NCBI GenBank assembly: GCA_012934845.2
Contig: WNNJ02003431.1
Coordinates: 124,001-188,000, forward strand
Length of the DNA stretch: 64,000 bases
Reading direction: 5' to 3'
DNA from: Pomphorhynchus laevis
Taxonomy: Eukaryota > Acanthocephala > Palaeacanthocephala > Echinorhynchida > Pomphorhynchidae
Notes under the pieces: generated by a model
What the model was told of the DNA's origin: nothing
The model's input: only the letters and a program-made list of their open reading frames with translations
Database searches by the model: none
Translations under genes and position numbers: made by a program
Shown here: positions 24,420-36,394 of the stretch, piece after piece
How positions within the stretch are numbered: position 1 is the stretch's first letter
Layout: every line of letters begins with the position of its first letter

Positions 24420-25560
24420 TGACAAAAGGTCGGCCACATAAAGCAGCTGTTGTTCTTTCTAAGCGAGATGATGACAGTGAGCGTTCAGTAAGACAACATG
24501 AAAGTTGGTCCAAAGACGTACAATCCTTGCAGGCCTATTCTGTTGATATGTCCCAGGACAAATCATCTACAGACTAAAGTAGTCACCGTGACATTAAATG
24601 TTCTAATTCACAATGTCCTGTTTGGATCACTGTGTGGATACCACGTCAACTACCTGTCAATTTCCGTGATAAAGATTTTATTTGTGGATTTTGCGCAGCT
24701 ACTTTACAGACAAACGTTTTTGAACTTCAGAGACAAGTAAGTTCGTTGCTATCGAGTAGCAGGCTACCATCACCAAATAGTTCCTATGCCCAACTTGAAC
24801 TCGTTTAACAAGCCAAACAAATGATACTGTTCAATATACTGTGTACAACCAATCGATTTTTTGTTATGACATTCCCGGAAAAGATCAAAATATGCCGATG
24901 AATATTGGCGAACAGACGGTCTCGGTTTACAATGGTGTGCCTCTTGTAGTAAGACCCACCAGTTATATGACTGAAACAGCTATAAATCAAATCAGCTAAC
25001 TGAGTCTACGTATTTAATATAATTATAAAATAAACAAAACATAATAATGCTAAATCAAAATTTAATAATTAAATAATAAAATTAATAATTGTTTTTAAGA
25101 TTTTCAATAATTTAAATCAAGTTAAAATAAAAAATTGAAATTTAAAATAAACGTCATTTGTATGAAATGACTAGTAAATAACAGATGTTGTATCAGAATA
25201 AGAATTAGAGGTAATCAGGAGGAACTGATATGCTATCAGGTTGCGGCCGCTAAAACAACCACAAAACTCTGCCTTCCCGGTCATCTGATAGATCGCAAAC
25301 TCCCGCAATTCGTATAAACCAACTATCTCATTACACGCAACCAGTTAAGGTAGATTGTATTAGTGCCTCTCACGAAAAGCACAATCGTAACCTTGTACAT
25401 AGTACTAGTCGTTCAAAAGGACCTTGTTCAAATGTTGCTTGTGATAGAAACAAATGCATTTTAATTTCTAAACTTAAAGAGTCCGATGCCCTAACTGATC
25501 AGGTCAGATTTAATGATTACCTAATCCATGACTGATCTATTCTAACGACTGTCAAAAATA
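24420..25560 (+). mobile_element. CR1-like LINE ORF1 fragment, split by an R4 insertion
   Basis: 24580-24790 encodes CSNSQCPVWITVWIP and FICGFCAATLQTNVFELQRQ, matching the finger of the 40-43.6 kb LINE (CTIWTKVSFPSDS, FYCGFCAALAIANLNKTI). 25440-25560 encodes DRNKCILISKLKESDA, the start of the RRM-like domain. The R4 element at 24983-25248 lies between the two. Stops are present. No 3' part follows; LINE-B begins next. Confidence 0.68.
24983..25248 (-). repeat. R4 dispersed element, copy 5, solitary insertion
   Basis: Reverse-oriented, 266 bp, complete from aaatcaaatcagctaactga to ggttgcggcc. It interrupts a LINE ORF1 sequence, which shows that R4 moves as a unit. Short similar bases flank both sides (gctataaa and gctaaaac), a possible imperfect target duplication. 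Confidence 0.8.
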
Positions 25561-25877
25561 AATCATCATCTTGTAAAGCTGTGAGAGATATACGTCTCAG
25601 AGCTGTCTTTCGGCTAGGTCGTGCCCTTCGTTCGCCAATGATCAACCATGCCTTCTCGAAATTGTGTTTATTTCATGTGAAATTGTGCAGCTTATACATC
25701 GTAACTCATTTCACCTGAAAGGTACTGGCATCCGTATTCTTAGAGACCTGGACCATCTGATCGTACACGTCTATCAATGGCAAAATCGGAACTAGCTCGA
25801 AAAAAAAAGATTTATTTTAACGTGGCAAATGCGTGCCAGCGCACGCTTACATGACCACAACAAAACAAAAATGTAAA

Positions 25878-28772
25878 TCATGTGTCGAGAAGGTGTGAAC
25901 GGAGGAGGTGTTTGAATGTGATAAAGGAGGGGGCGCGGCGGACGTCGAAAGGGAGTTGATTCCAGGCGAGTGAGGCGGCGACGAGGAAGGATCGGAGACC
26001 GTAGTTGTTTGAGTAATTGGGAACATGGAGTAATAGGGTATGATGGGAACGCAGCGATAGCGAGGTGGGGCGAGTGTCGTCTGAGAATGGAAGGTTGACG
26101 AACGATGGGGAGCCGACAGCGATGAGACGAAAAGTTACGAGAAGAAGGCAGAGTTTGATGCGGATGTGGATGGTGGGCCAGGAGAGTTGGGCAAAATATG
26201 TGGATGTGCGGTGGAAGCGACGGAGACGAAAGAGCACTCGAACGGCGGTGTTGATTATTCGTTGAAGGGGTAGGATTATGAATTTTGGAGAATTAGCGAA
26301 AAGGCTAAGGCAGAAATCGATTTAAGGGAAAAGAAGCGATGAAAGAAGAGACATACAAGAACGGAAGTCGATAAGGGGGCGGATACGGCGGATGTCACGG
26401 AGAATTAAGTTAGACGAGCGGACCTTGTCACGGACGAAGGGTTTAAGGGAAAGATGATCATCGAAATGGAAGCCTAAGAAAGTGAGATTGTGGACTATGG
26501 GGATGATCGATTAGGCAAAAGATACAGTGGGAGGAGATAGGTTTCGTTTACGGGGGAGGATCCACATTATTTTAGACTTGTCGGGGTTTAGAACGATATG
26601 GAGATTGGAGAGACGTTTGTAGATAGAAGAAAGACAGTTGGAGGCAGAAATGCCAATATCGTGTATGCGATGTGCGGGTGCATGACCATAGATGAGGATG
26701 TCATCGGCGTATTGCATGATGTTTAAGGAGTGAGTTTTGATAAACGGAGAGAGATCGCCAAGCAGAAGAGAGAAAAGCAGGGGACCTAGGACTGAACCTT
26801 GTGGGACCCCGCAAAAAATAGGGATGGGAGGGGATGATGATGAATTAGAACAGACGCGAAAGGAACGGTCGGATAGATATGAGGCGAACCATGCTACGGA
26901 GGAGGAAGAAAATCCGTAATCATAACGAAGGCGAGAAAGGAGGACGGAGTGGTCGACAATGTCGAATGCGGAGGAGAGGTCGAGGGAGATGAGAACACTA
27001 TATAGAGCCTTGTCTCGAGAAATGAGTAAGTCGTTGTACACTTTTATGCATGCGATTTCTGTCGAGTGATTAGAGCGGAAAACGGATTGGAAAGGAGGGT
27101 ACAGATTGGATGAGGAGAGATAAGCGTTGATATGTATTAAGATAAGGCGTTCTAAGAGCTTAGAAAGAGTAGGGAGTAGTGAAATGGGGCGATAGCTAGA
27201 AGGAAGGGAGGGGTCGAACGATTGTTTCTTAAGGAGGGGACGAACGATTGCGGATTTCCAGTGTGAAGGGAAGATACGACTGCGGATGGACGAGTTAAAC
27301 AAGGTTGTGAGAAATGAGGATATCGATGAGCATATAGATTTTAATATGTGAGTAGGCAGGGGATCGGCAGGTGAGGTTTTGTTGGGCAAGGACATGAGGA
27401 CAGATGATACTTCTGTAGGTGAGACAGGGAGAAGATGAAAGAGTTCCGGAAGGATGAGAGTAGACTGGGCAGAGTGGGATAGGATGGAGACCGGGATGTG
27501 ACAGAGCAACGTGGATACTTTGGTCTTGAGAAATGACGAATAATCATGGGCATTGATGTTGCACGGCGAAGAGGAGCGAGCAGGGATTGAGTTAAAAGTA
27601 TGCCAGAGAGTCTTAGAGTTGAATGAAGTGATGATTTTATGCTGCCAGAAGGAGTTGCATTTGGTACGTAGTAGGTTTAGATGACACCGGCGAAGAGCAA
27701 GATAGGAATCACGGAAAGACGGAGTAATCCAGCGTAAATCACATCTGAGAGAGCGATGATAGACTCGAAAAGCATGACGGAGTCGACGCTTTGAGAGTAG
27801 GCATTGGATGTCAAACCATGGGGCACGGTGCAAGCGACGGTGTGGGTGAGACTTGAAGGGCAAGAGAATATCGAGAGTGGATGTGAGTTCAGAGTCCAAA
27901 AGAAAGGTGAGATCGTGAGGAGATGAATATGTTATTGTGGGATATGATAGAGACGATTTGAGTAAGGCAAAGCGAAGAAGGGAGAGGTCAAGATTTCTCC
28001 GAGGGCGACGTAGGATTGTAGGTGTGTGAGGAGGGGTGTGGTTGTGAGTGAGATCAATAGTGACGAGAAAGTGATCGGATAAACCAGGATCAGCGATGGA
28101 CAGTGAGGTGAATTCAGCAAAATGATCGGGGACAGCGTTGATGTCGAGTTCCCCACCAAGGATATGTGTGTAGGCAGTGGAGATTAGTTTGTAATTGTAG
28201 TTGGATAGAATGTTGATGAACCGGATGGAATCCGTGGAAGAGGGGCGGTCTAGGCGGATGTTGAAGTCGCTTAGAACCAGTAAAGGGATTAAGGACAACG
28301 AACAATGAGAAAGGTCAGCGAGTTCGGTAAAAAATAAGGCTGTAGGAGCTGATGAACCAGGACGGTATACAATGGCGAGATCTAGATTTATCGGGTTAGA
28401 AGAACGACTAGTGAGCAATTCAAAGGAGCAAGGACTGAAAGGGGGATTGATTTTGCAAAGAGACGCGGGGTGACGCGTGAATGCGACGATGCCGCCATGA
28501 TTAGAGAATTTAGAAGGGCATGAGCTGAGGGGGCAGGCGGATTTGACTAGTGAGCAACCGGCAAAGAGCAGACGGCGAATGTAAAGGTCGTCGGAATCTG
28601 AGTGCCAGAATTCGGTGAGGCAGAATAGATCGATGGATTGCTTGGTGAATAGGTTGATGATAAGATCGGATTTATTGAGAATAGATCTAGTGTTGAGGAG
28701 GCCGAGGCGGAAACCGTGTGTTGTGGCGAAAGAGTCTAGTGGAGAAGACACATAGGAGAGATGGAGCGCCAT
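25878..28772 (-). pseudogene. LINE-B ORF2: endonuclease plus reverse transcriptase
   Basis: A 753-codon frame runs 28772-26511 from MALHLSYVSSPLDSF. Endonuclease motifs: LGLLNTRSILNKSD, LTEFWHSDSDD, HGGIVAFTRH, VYRPGSSAP, LSDFNIRLD, LSDHFLVT. Connection region: HRAPWFDIQCLLSKRRLRH. RT: NKTSPADPLPTHIL, SSYRPISLLPTLSKLLERL, FRSNHSTEIACIKVYNDLL, SLDLSSAFDIVDHSVLL, GVPQGSVLGPLLFSLLLGDL, QYADDILIYGHAP and LNPDKSKIMWILPRK. A stop ends the frame at 26511; the C-terminal part continues in 26510-25878 (FHFDDHLSLKPFVRDKVRSS, LRSHLLDT at the very end), with another stop around 26330. The endonuclease box reads SDFN where LINE-A has GDFN. Otherwise the catalytic motifs look sound. Confidence 0.9.
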
Positions 28773-29726
28773 GGAATTTTTGGACAGGTGTGGACAACTT
28801 GAAAATTTCCGTCTATGTTTCGGATGGAGAGTGATGTTTCGCCGTTTTCTTTGCTACGCCGTTTTTCGGTGCGGGCTGAAGAGATTTGAGCGATTTCAGA
28901 AGTGGCGCGATCGGGGAAAATTCGAGTGGTTGAAGATGACATGAGTTTAAATCGTTGAGAGAGGACAGAAGACGCGTGAGAGCGATGCTTGAAAACAATT
29001 TTTAGGAGAGGGGGCTGGGAAGGATTAGATTGAGAAGATTTGTTTAGACGGATGAATGCGACAGGAGAAATGTCCTTGAAAAAGGATGGTTTATCCGCAG
29101 GAACAATAGACGAGAGGATGGATCTGAAGGCGGAAACATCGTGGTCTAGACGTGCTTGTGGAGATAAGGAGTTAGAAGGCGTGATATTCAGTGACAATGA
29201 CGCAACGATCGCGAGAAGCAAAGCGCTTGTAAAGAAGGACGACTGACGTGAGTGATATCACGATTGGAGAGCTGGTAGTTGATGATTAAGAGGGATTTAG
29301 TTTGACGACGGGAGACATAGAGAATAATAATAACGAGTGTCAAGCGATGTGAGGAAAGTTTATGCGTGGAAGGATAGTGGAGGTTGGTGGAGGTGATTTT
29401 GATTGATGGATGCAAGGTATTGAGAAACGAGACGGGAAGGACGGGACGTGGGGTGTCGGGGAGTGAAGATGACATGGAATGGGAAGTGTATATGGTGGCA
29501 GGGTCGGTGGGTGGAGAAAGGACATTGGAAACGACGGGGTTAGTTTGAGTTGACGTGTTGGATGTTGATATGTGCAACATATCAACATTTGGATGTTGAT
29601 ATTGGAAAGGTTGTAGATTAGTTTGCTGGCACAAAAACCACATACGAAGTCTTCTCTAGACTTATTCTTGTCGCAGGCGATTGTTGTCCAGACGCTGCAG
29701 TCGTGTATCGAGCAATGTACTTGCAT
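28736..29726 (-). pseudogene. LINE-B ORF1 (finger plus RRM-like domain)
   Basis: The 5' part at 29726-29600 has CSIHDCSVWTTIACDKNKS and FVCGFC, the CR1-type finger. A proline/serine-rich linker follows. The RRM-like end is at about 29150-28860 (SPQARLDHDVSAFRSILSSI, VAFIRLNKSSQSN, LLKIVFKHRSHASSVLSQ). The frame changes at least twice along its length. ORF1 and ORF2 overlap slightly (29221-28736 and 28772 onward). Confidence 0.75.
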
Positions 29727-29805
29727 TTGTCCATAGTTGGTGTCGGTCTTAGTTGTTTTCTTACGTCCTCCTATGAACTCTAAAAATTCTGCAAGAAGAG
29801 CGAGT

Positions 29806-30074
29806 GGAACTGGATTGATCTGGAACTGGATGGATCTGGAACTGGATGGATCTGGAACTGGATGGATCTGGAACTGGATGGATCTGGAACTGGATGGATC
29901 TGGAACTGGATGGATCTGGAACTGGATGGATCTGGAACTGGATGGATCTGGAACTGGATGGATCTGGAACTGGATGGATCTGGAACTGGATGGATCTGGA
30001 ACTGGATGGATCTGGAACTAGATGGATCTGGAACTGGATGGATCTGGATCTGGATTGATCTGGAACTGGATTGA
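29806..30074. repeat. About 17 tandem 16-bp units at the 5' end of LINE-B
   Basis: Units of ggaactggatggatct. The array is highly uniform; both end units read ggattgat. It stands just upstream of LINE-B ORF1 in the position of the 20-bp array of LINE-A. The unit length is not a multiple of three and the sequence lacks stops, so overlapping open frames across it are artefacts. Confidence 0.95.
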
Positions 30075-30079
30075 TTGTA

Positions 30080-32340
30080 TGTTATATATCTCAAACTTTA
30101 TTTTGAATACTTATTTTGCAAACTTTATTCGAAGACTGGCACATGGTGAAAACAACTTAACAATTCCAAACTTCCAGGTAGTGAGGCAGCGCCTCCACAT
30201 TCGTTGGCAAGGCCTATTGAACACATCAGATATTGCTTCCCAGCGTGCTTCGACGCCTACCGCATGCCTACAGAGTGCATCTACCGAATTTCATAATATG
30301 CTCTATTGCATTGTTCAAGTCAAGAACTCAAAAGTGTTCGTCATCTAAATGTAAAATAAATAAAGCTTCTCGCCAAATTCTATACTGTAATGTGCGTGTT
30401 GTGTTTAATAAAATGGATGAGATTGGATTACTGATTCACGACCATCAACCGATAATGGCAGCTTTTACGGAATCGTGGCTAAACCCTTCTATCTCCGATA
30501 GTGAAATTTTATTAAAAGGATATGTTGCGTGCAGCAGCGATAGAATAGCTAAACAGGGTGGTGGTATATTACTATATATACGTGACACAATAAAGTTCCG
30601 TGTCCTAGAAACTTTTAAAGACCCCCTAACTTTAAACGAACTTTTAGAGATCAAATTATACCGCCCATTCTCCTTGATACTTGTATTCGTTTACCGCAGC
30701 CTTACTTTATGCACTGATGGCATCCTGCAACGTTTATACCAGCTATTGGACCCTAATAAGCCAATATTGGTTGTTGGTGACTTTAACATGCCTACAATAG
30801 ATTGGAATACATACAGTTTTAATTCGCCTTCTGACTTTGGTTCGATTGTGTTACTTCAAACAATCAATGATCTATACCTTACCCAACATGTCAATGGATT
30901 TACCAGAATATCTTCTACGTCTCGTTCTCTTCTTGATCTGGTTTTGTCTGCTCCAGGACATATTGTCACTAGCGTTAATCACTTGGATCCAGTTGGTTGT
31001 TCTGATCATGTCACCTTATTAATAGATCTTGGAATTAGTATCCCTATATATAATTCCTTTGTTAATAGATTCAACCCTTTTAAAGCCGACTACAACAAAA
31101 TAAAGGAGTTCCTTTCTACCATTTTGTGGCCTGATGCTTATACTGGGGGTATTGATTCCGCCTGGCTGTTTTTCAAAGACACCTTGTATTCAGTACTTAC
31201 CCGCTACGCCCCCAATTGTACGTAAAACTGGCATCGGCTCATCTCCTCGTTGGTTTAATCGAGAACTCAAACAAGCACTGGCTCAGCGACGCAGGGCATC
31301 TTGTAATTATAGATCAGGTAAATTTAGTTTTGAGCAATACTGACAATATAGAAACAGGGTAACATCCTTGAAGAGACGTACGAGAGTAATCTTTGAAAAG
31401 AATTTATCCGAACGATGTCGTGGTGACCCTGGCTCACTTTTCAAATACATGTTATCGAGTAAAACGTATAGCTAACACGTTCTCCTCTATTCTCGACAGC
31501 CAAGTTGATTTGGTATTAGACTCAAAGGAAATTGCGAATGTATTCGACACACACTTCACATCGCTGAATTCGTTACTGAATGCTCAACCGCAAATAACTG
31601 ACAGTTCGTATGGTTTGGTAGCGAATACTACTTCTGACCTTGATAACTTCATTAGACCTTACTTTGTGTACAGCGAGTTGTCACGCCTAAAATGCATATT
31701 AAGTGCTAGTCCAGATCTATTGCCACCAGCATATATTCGCAACCTAGCTGACACCATATACCTATTTCTATATAATATCTTTTGTGCCACACTCGTGCTA
31801 GGAAAGATCCCCTCAGACTGGATGCGCTCTCTTATCTGTCCAATATTTAAACAGTGGTCTCGGTCCGACATTGGTAACTACAGACCGATTAGCCTCACAT
31901 GTGTCTGCTGTCGCGTACTAGAACGCTTACTTACGCGAAAAGTAACCACTCACCTAGAAACTAACCATATTTTCGCCACTGAACAACATGGTTTTCGGAA
32001 AAGTCATTCAACGCTAACGAATTTGTTGTTATCACACGATAGCTGGGCCAGATATTATGATTCTGGTATTCCGGCTGACGCCATCTTCTTCGACTTCTCT
32101 AAGGCATTTAATAAGCCGATATTGGTTATTAGTGACTTTAACATGCCTACAATAGATTGGAATACATACAGTTATAATTCGGCTTCTGACTTTGGTTCGA
32201 TTGGGCTACTTCAAACAATCAATGATCTATACCTTACTCAACATGCCAATGGATTTACCATAATATCTTCTACGTCTCGTTATCTTCTTGATCTGGTTTT
32301 GTCTGCTCCAGGATATATTGTCACCTTAAAAAAGTTTGAT
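30080..32340 (+). mobile_element. LINE-C: CR1-like endonuclease/RT with an internal duplication
   Basis: ORF2 begins about 30350. Endonuclease: ILYCNVRVVFNKMDEIG, AAFTESWLNPSISDSEIL, GGGILLYIRD, FVYRSLTL, VVGDFNMPTIDWNTYSFNS, LLDLVLSAPGHI, GCSDHVTLL. RT (frame changes near 31200 and 31390): IGSSPRWFNRELKQAL, SPDLLPPAYIRNLADTIYLF, GKIPSDWMRSLICPIFK, IGNYRPISLTCVCCRVLERL, ATEQHGFRKSHSTLTNLLLS, AIFFDFSKAFN. Directly after KAFN (about 32110) the endonuclease segment KPILVISDFNMPTIDWNTYS through LLDLVLSAPGYI appears a second time, then the sequence switches to LINE-D. The catalytic RT half is absent. Confidence 0.8.
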
Positions 32341-33696
32341 TCCTGTCAGTTCCAGATTATGACTGTCAGTTCCAGATTATGACTGTCAGTTCCGCACGCT
32401 ACGCTCGCGGATTGAGCTCAATCTCTTTATAAAAAGTCATGCCTAAAAAAGCGCGATCTCAAATCCCTGTTCCTGATCAAGCATCTTCCACATCGGAATG
32501 CAATGATGGTTATACCAGTTTTGAAGTTGGATGCGATTCCAAAGATTGTGATGTATGGACACTTGTTCGTGTTAAAATATCCGACCACTCGGTGTATAAA
32601 CGTAAACAGTTAACATGCGGTTTTTGTACGTCAGTACGACTACTACAGTTATCCTGCTCCTCTACTCCTGTATCACACACGACCACTTAGACCAATGCTG
32701 TATAGATGATTCCCTCGCATCAACACCTGACTTCGCATCTTATAATCCCATTATTGAACCTACTCTCTCACACACTCCTCGTTCAATTACGAACCAAACT
32801 TCTATTAATCTTCCTCATTCTAACAATGCTAACAATAAAGCTTTTCATCTCGTACCTCCACTTTCCTATTCATCCCCCAATCTAAATAAATCTCAAACTT
32901 ATTTATTCTCTTCACGTACTTCTTACTCGACCTCCCCCGTATCACTTCTCAATAATTTACATCATTCAGTAAAAATCATATCCAGTAACATCTCCGATCA
33001 ACCGATTCAACACTCCACTCCTGTTACACATGCTCCAACCTATCTTAATTCTCCTTACTCCACCTCCCACGTATCACTTCTCAATAATTTACATACTTCC
33101 ATCAAAATCATTTCCAGCAACATTTCCGATCAACTGATTAAACACTCCATTCCTGTCACTCATGCCCCAACCTATCATAATTCTTCTTACACTACCTCCC
33201 ATGTAACACTTCCAAATAATTTACATCCTTCATTTTAAATCATCTCCAATCACACCTCTGATCTACCGATTCAAACCCCGCTCCTGTCACACTTGCTCAA
33301 ACCAATATTAATTCTCTATCAAGCACCCCTGTCATTTCCACTTCTATCTGCTCATCTGCCTCGACTCCTACCAGCTCTGTCCGTCCACCACTTCCACGAA
33401 ATCGTTTTCCTTCGCGCTATCGCTGTATAATCATATCAAACTTAAAGCTTTTCTTATCTGCTTCTACACAATCTCGCCTCGATGATGATGTATCTGCTTT
33501 CAGGTCTATCCTAGCAACCATTCTTCCTGATAATAGCCCATCCCTCTTCAATAATATCGCTCCTGGATCCTTTATTCGTTTAAACAAATCCGCTAAATCC
33601 AATCATCTCAGTCCTCCACTCTTAAAAATCGTTTTCCGACATAGTTCACATGCCTCTTCGGTACTCTCCCAACGTTTTAAACTTCTTACCACTTCA
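32339..33696 (+). mobile_element. LINE-D: 5' part of a LINE-A relative (monomers plus ORF1)
   Basis: Starts with just over two units of the 20-bp repeat (gactgtcagttccagatta), then ORF1 from 32439, MPKKARSQIPVPDQASSTSE, closely similar to LINE-A ORF1, with the finger VGCDSKDCDVWTLVRV, the linker (HAPTYLNSPYSTSHVSLLNN) and the RRM-like domain (about 33410-33690), passing through more than one frame. It ends abruptly at the position of FKLLTT. ORF2 is missing: this copy is truncated at its 3' side, unusual for LINEs. Confidence 0.8.
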
Positions 33697-34330
33697 GAAC
33701 TCATACAAGTATTTAGGTGTTTATGTATGTTCTAGCTAATCGACACGTTTACATACTGACACTACATGTTCAAAAGTGAGAAGAGTCATCGGCCTGATTT
33801 GCCCAGCTCTTGTTCATATTGACATCTAATGCCTCAAAACAATCTCACAGGCACTTATTTTGAGCATCTTCCTATATGCTTCGCTGTCCTGTTACCCAAT
33901 CACCTTACGAGAACACAATAATCTAGAGTCTGTCTTCCGATCAGCAACTAAAATGTTAAAAGTGATTAGATATATGGAATATCAAGATCGGCTCTCGAGT
34001 TTGGGAATTAGATCACTTTGATATCTGCGCGACAAGGCGGACCTGTGCCTAGCCTGGCAGATTTTACACGACAATCGCCACCCACTCATATCGCTAATGC
34101 AAACGCGTAATATAACCTCACTTCGTAATCATTAGTTTAAATGATTACTTTTTAATCATTAGTTTTAAACGAAATTTGAAGGAAGATCACTTCTTGAAGA
34201 CGAAGACCGAGTCAGAGGACATATGAACAATAGCAAGTACCCTCTGCATTTACTTTTTCTACATTTACTTTTTATGATTGTGACGCAACTTGTAATGAGC
34301 CTTGCTACTTACTTCGTTGTCCATTAATAA
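33697..34330 (+). mobile_element. CR1-like LINE 3' fragment
   Basis: Joined without spacer to LINE-D. It encodes the C-terminal part of a LINE RT: SYKYLGVYV, RRVIGLICPALVHIDI, ILSIFLYASLSCYPI, ATKMLKVIRYMEYQDRLSSL. Stops are present. The family resembles the LINE-C/LINE-I group rather than LINE-A. Confidence 0.65.
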
Positions 34331-34627
34331 TAATTAGAATATGCATGTACTTACTAATTAAAAATTATGGCTGCTTCACGCTTTATGATCGGACTTAATA
34401 TATGATCGACACTAATTTTTATTTTAGACAATCTCTGTGAGTTACGAAAATGTTTAAATCTAGGGATTTTCCCGTATGAACGATACGTCAAGCAATTAGC
34501 TGTTGACTTAAGAATAATTTTTTATTTTTTAACTATTTTTAAATCAAAAATTTTATTGACACCATAATTACAAGACAAATATATTCATTATATCCACCAA
34601 GATTAAAATATTTTTAATAATAATACA
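34331..34627. other. AT-rich spacer, nothing recognised
   Basis: No coding or repeat signal seen. Confidence 0.6.
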
Positions 34628-35065
34628 TGAGTGCTCTTTCGTCTCCGTCGCTTTGACCACACATCCACATATCTTGCCCAACTCTCCTGGCCCACCGTCT
34701 ACATCCGCATCAAACTCTGCCTTCTTCTCATAACTTCTCGTCTCATCGCCGTCGGCTCCCATAGTTCATCAACCTTCCTTTCTTAGATGACACTCGCCCC
34801 ACCTCGCTATCGCTGCGTTCCCGTCATACCATCTTACTCCACGTTCCAAATTACTCCAACAACTACGGTCTCCGATCCTTCCTCGTCGCCTCCTCACTCA
34901 CCTAGAATCAACTCCCTCTCGACGTCCGCCACGCTCCCTCCTTTATCACATTCAAACACCTCCTCTGTTCACACCTTCTCGACACATGATTTACATTTTT
35001 GTTTTGTTGTGGTCATTTAAGCGTGTGCTGGCACGCATTTACCAAGTTAAAATAAAACTTTCTTA
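34628..35065 (+). mobile_element. LINE-B family 3' fragment
   Basis: 5'-truncated copy of the last part of ORF2 (TYLAQLSWPTVYIRIKLCLL) plus the tail; the hairpin is gcgtgt with gcacgc (35021-35036 region), one wobble pair compared with LINE-B. Confidence 0.85.
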
Positions 35066-35200
35066 TGACAGACCGGTTTCGGGACTATATTATATTACTA
35101 TATTATCTCGAAAATTCCATTTAATAATTTAATTTCTTAAAAACTCACACGATAACTGCAATTTTAACATTCAACTCAAATTTTCTAAAAAAATCAATTG

Positions 35201-35375
35201 ATTAAGGCCAAAATCAATACTGACAAGAATGGACAAACAGCGGTGTAGTAAGGATGCTGATTAAGGCTAAAATCAATACTGACAGGAATAAACAGACAGG
35301 GTGTAGTAATAATGCTGACTAAGGCCAAAATCATACCTGACAAGAATGGGCAGACCGGGGTGTAGTAATGATGCA
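35201..35375. repeat. Three tandem units of 58-59 bp
   Basis: Units start at 35201, 35260 and 35318, each with taaggc(c/t)aaaatca, gacaagaat and gtgtagtaa. They differ by several substitutions and short indels. Confidence 0.88.
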
Positions 35376-35480
35376 CATGGTTGGCAGGAGAATTTGTAAA
35401 ATTTAATAATTTATATTATGTTCACTTTTTTTGACAAACATTTGTTTAATTATATTTTAAATAGTTATCCATCATTGATA

Positions 35481-35681
35481 AACAATTATTGGAGCTGGAT
35501 CAAAGGAAAGAAATTATTTTTGATATTTCGCTAACTTCTGTTAGCATCTTCGGAAAATTACCTAATTAGTAATTTTCAATTAGTAATTTTTAAATTAGTA
35601 AATTTCTGAAGATGCTAATAGAAGTTAGCGAAATATCAAAAATAATTTATTCTTTCCTTTGATCTAGCTCCAATAATTGTT
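35481..35681. repeat. Fold-back element, family P, copy 2
   Basis: Arms of about 72-76 bp: aacaattattggagctggat outside, then gatatttcgctaacttctgt and agcatcttc inside, mirrored on the right. Better preserved than the copy at 13470. Confidence 0.85.
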
Positions 35682-35699
35682 AAATTACATATCAATCTA

Positions 35700-36390
35700 A
35701 AACAATGTTACTAAAATATTTTGTGCAAATTGAAATCAAAGTTTTCTTTCAAGCCGGTTTTTAATTCAACGTCACTTCTTTGAACTAGGTTTAGAAAAGC
35801 TTACAATCGTTTTCATTCAAAAGCTTTCACTGTCCTTTGACAAATAATCAATAAAACCATCATTTGGTAAATACTGATTTAAATACCGATGGAATTCAAC
35901 TGAAAATTCTAATATTCGTTATTATAGTGAAAGCGACAATTGAACAGCACGAAAGTGTTCATTATGAAATATTCTTTCGTATGTAAACCTATTAAGTTTA
36001 GTCGTCATCAACGATATTTTAAAAGAAGTTACAATGAAATATATAGCCACATCATGTTCAGATAAACTTTGATTAATGCTATGTATCATATAATGTTTTA
36101 AATATTGGGATATGAACATTTGGTTATAATCTACTAGAGTACATCACGATTTTAAATTAGAACATCCAGATCCAATAACAAAAAGTTATTCGATGTCTAA
36201 ATTTTTGATGCTGAGGTAAAGTATACTTCAGTTAATACTTTACCTCAAGAGATCGCTACTATTCTAGCTAAGCAATTTTATAAGTCAATGGATTCATTCA
36301 CATACACAGAAAAACCTTTATTCTTTGACTTCTTATCTTAAACAAATATTGGTATGATTTTGTAACGATATCAAATTTAAGATTTTTTTG
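35700..36390. other. AT-rich stretch, no firm feature
   Basis: A 65-codon minus frame at 36119-35922 (FISQYLKHYMIHSINQSLSE) may be a retroelement remnant, but no family motif is visible. Confidence 0.4.
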
Positions 36391-36394
36391 TTAT

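Larger units (their letters stand above)
25810..29730 (-). mobile_element. LINE-B, nearly full-length CR1/L2-like retrotransposon
   Basis: Same layout as LINE-A: tandem array (29806-30074), ORF1, ORF2 and a 3' tail whose hairpin is perfect (gcgtgc 25831-25836 with gcacgc 25841-25846). Its ORF2 is longer and less damaged than in LINE-A. GC content is visibly higher than the surrounding sequence. Fragments of the same family lie at 34628-35065, 45669-45845 and 51438-51856. Confidence 0.9.

Noticed and set aside
29780-30094. Protein-coding repeats on both strands
   Set aside because: Several overlapping open frames run across the 16-bp array only because the unit has no stop codon.
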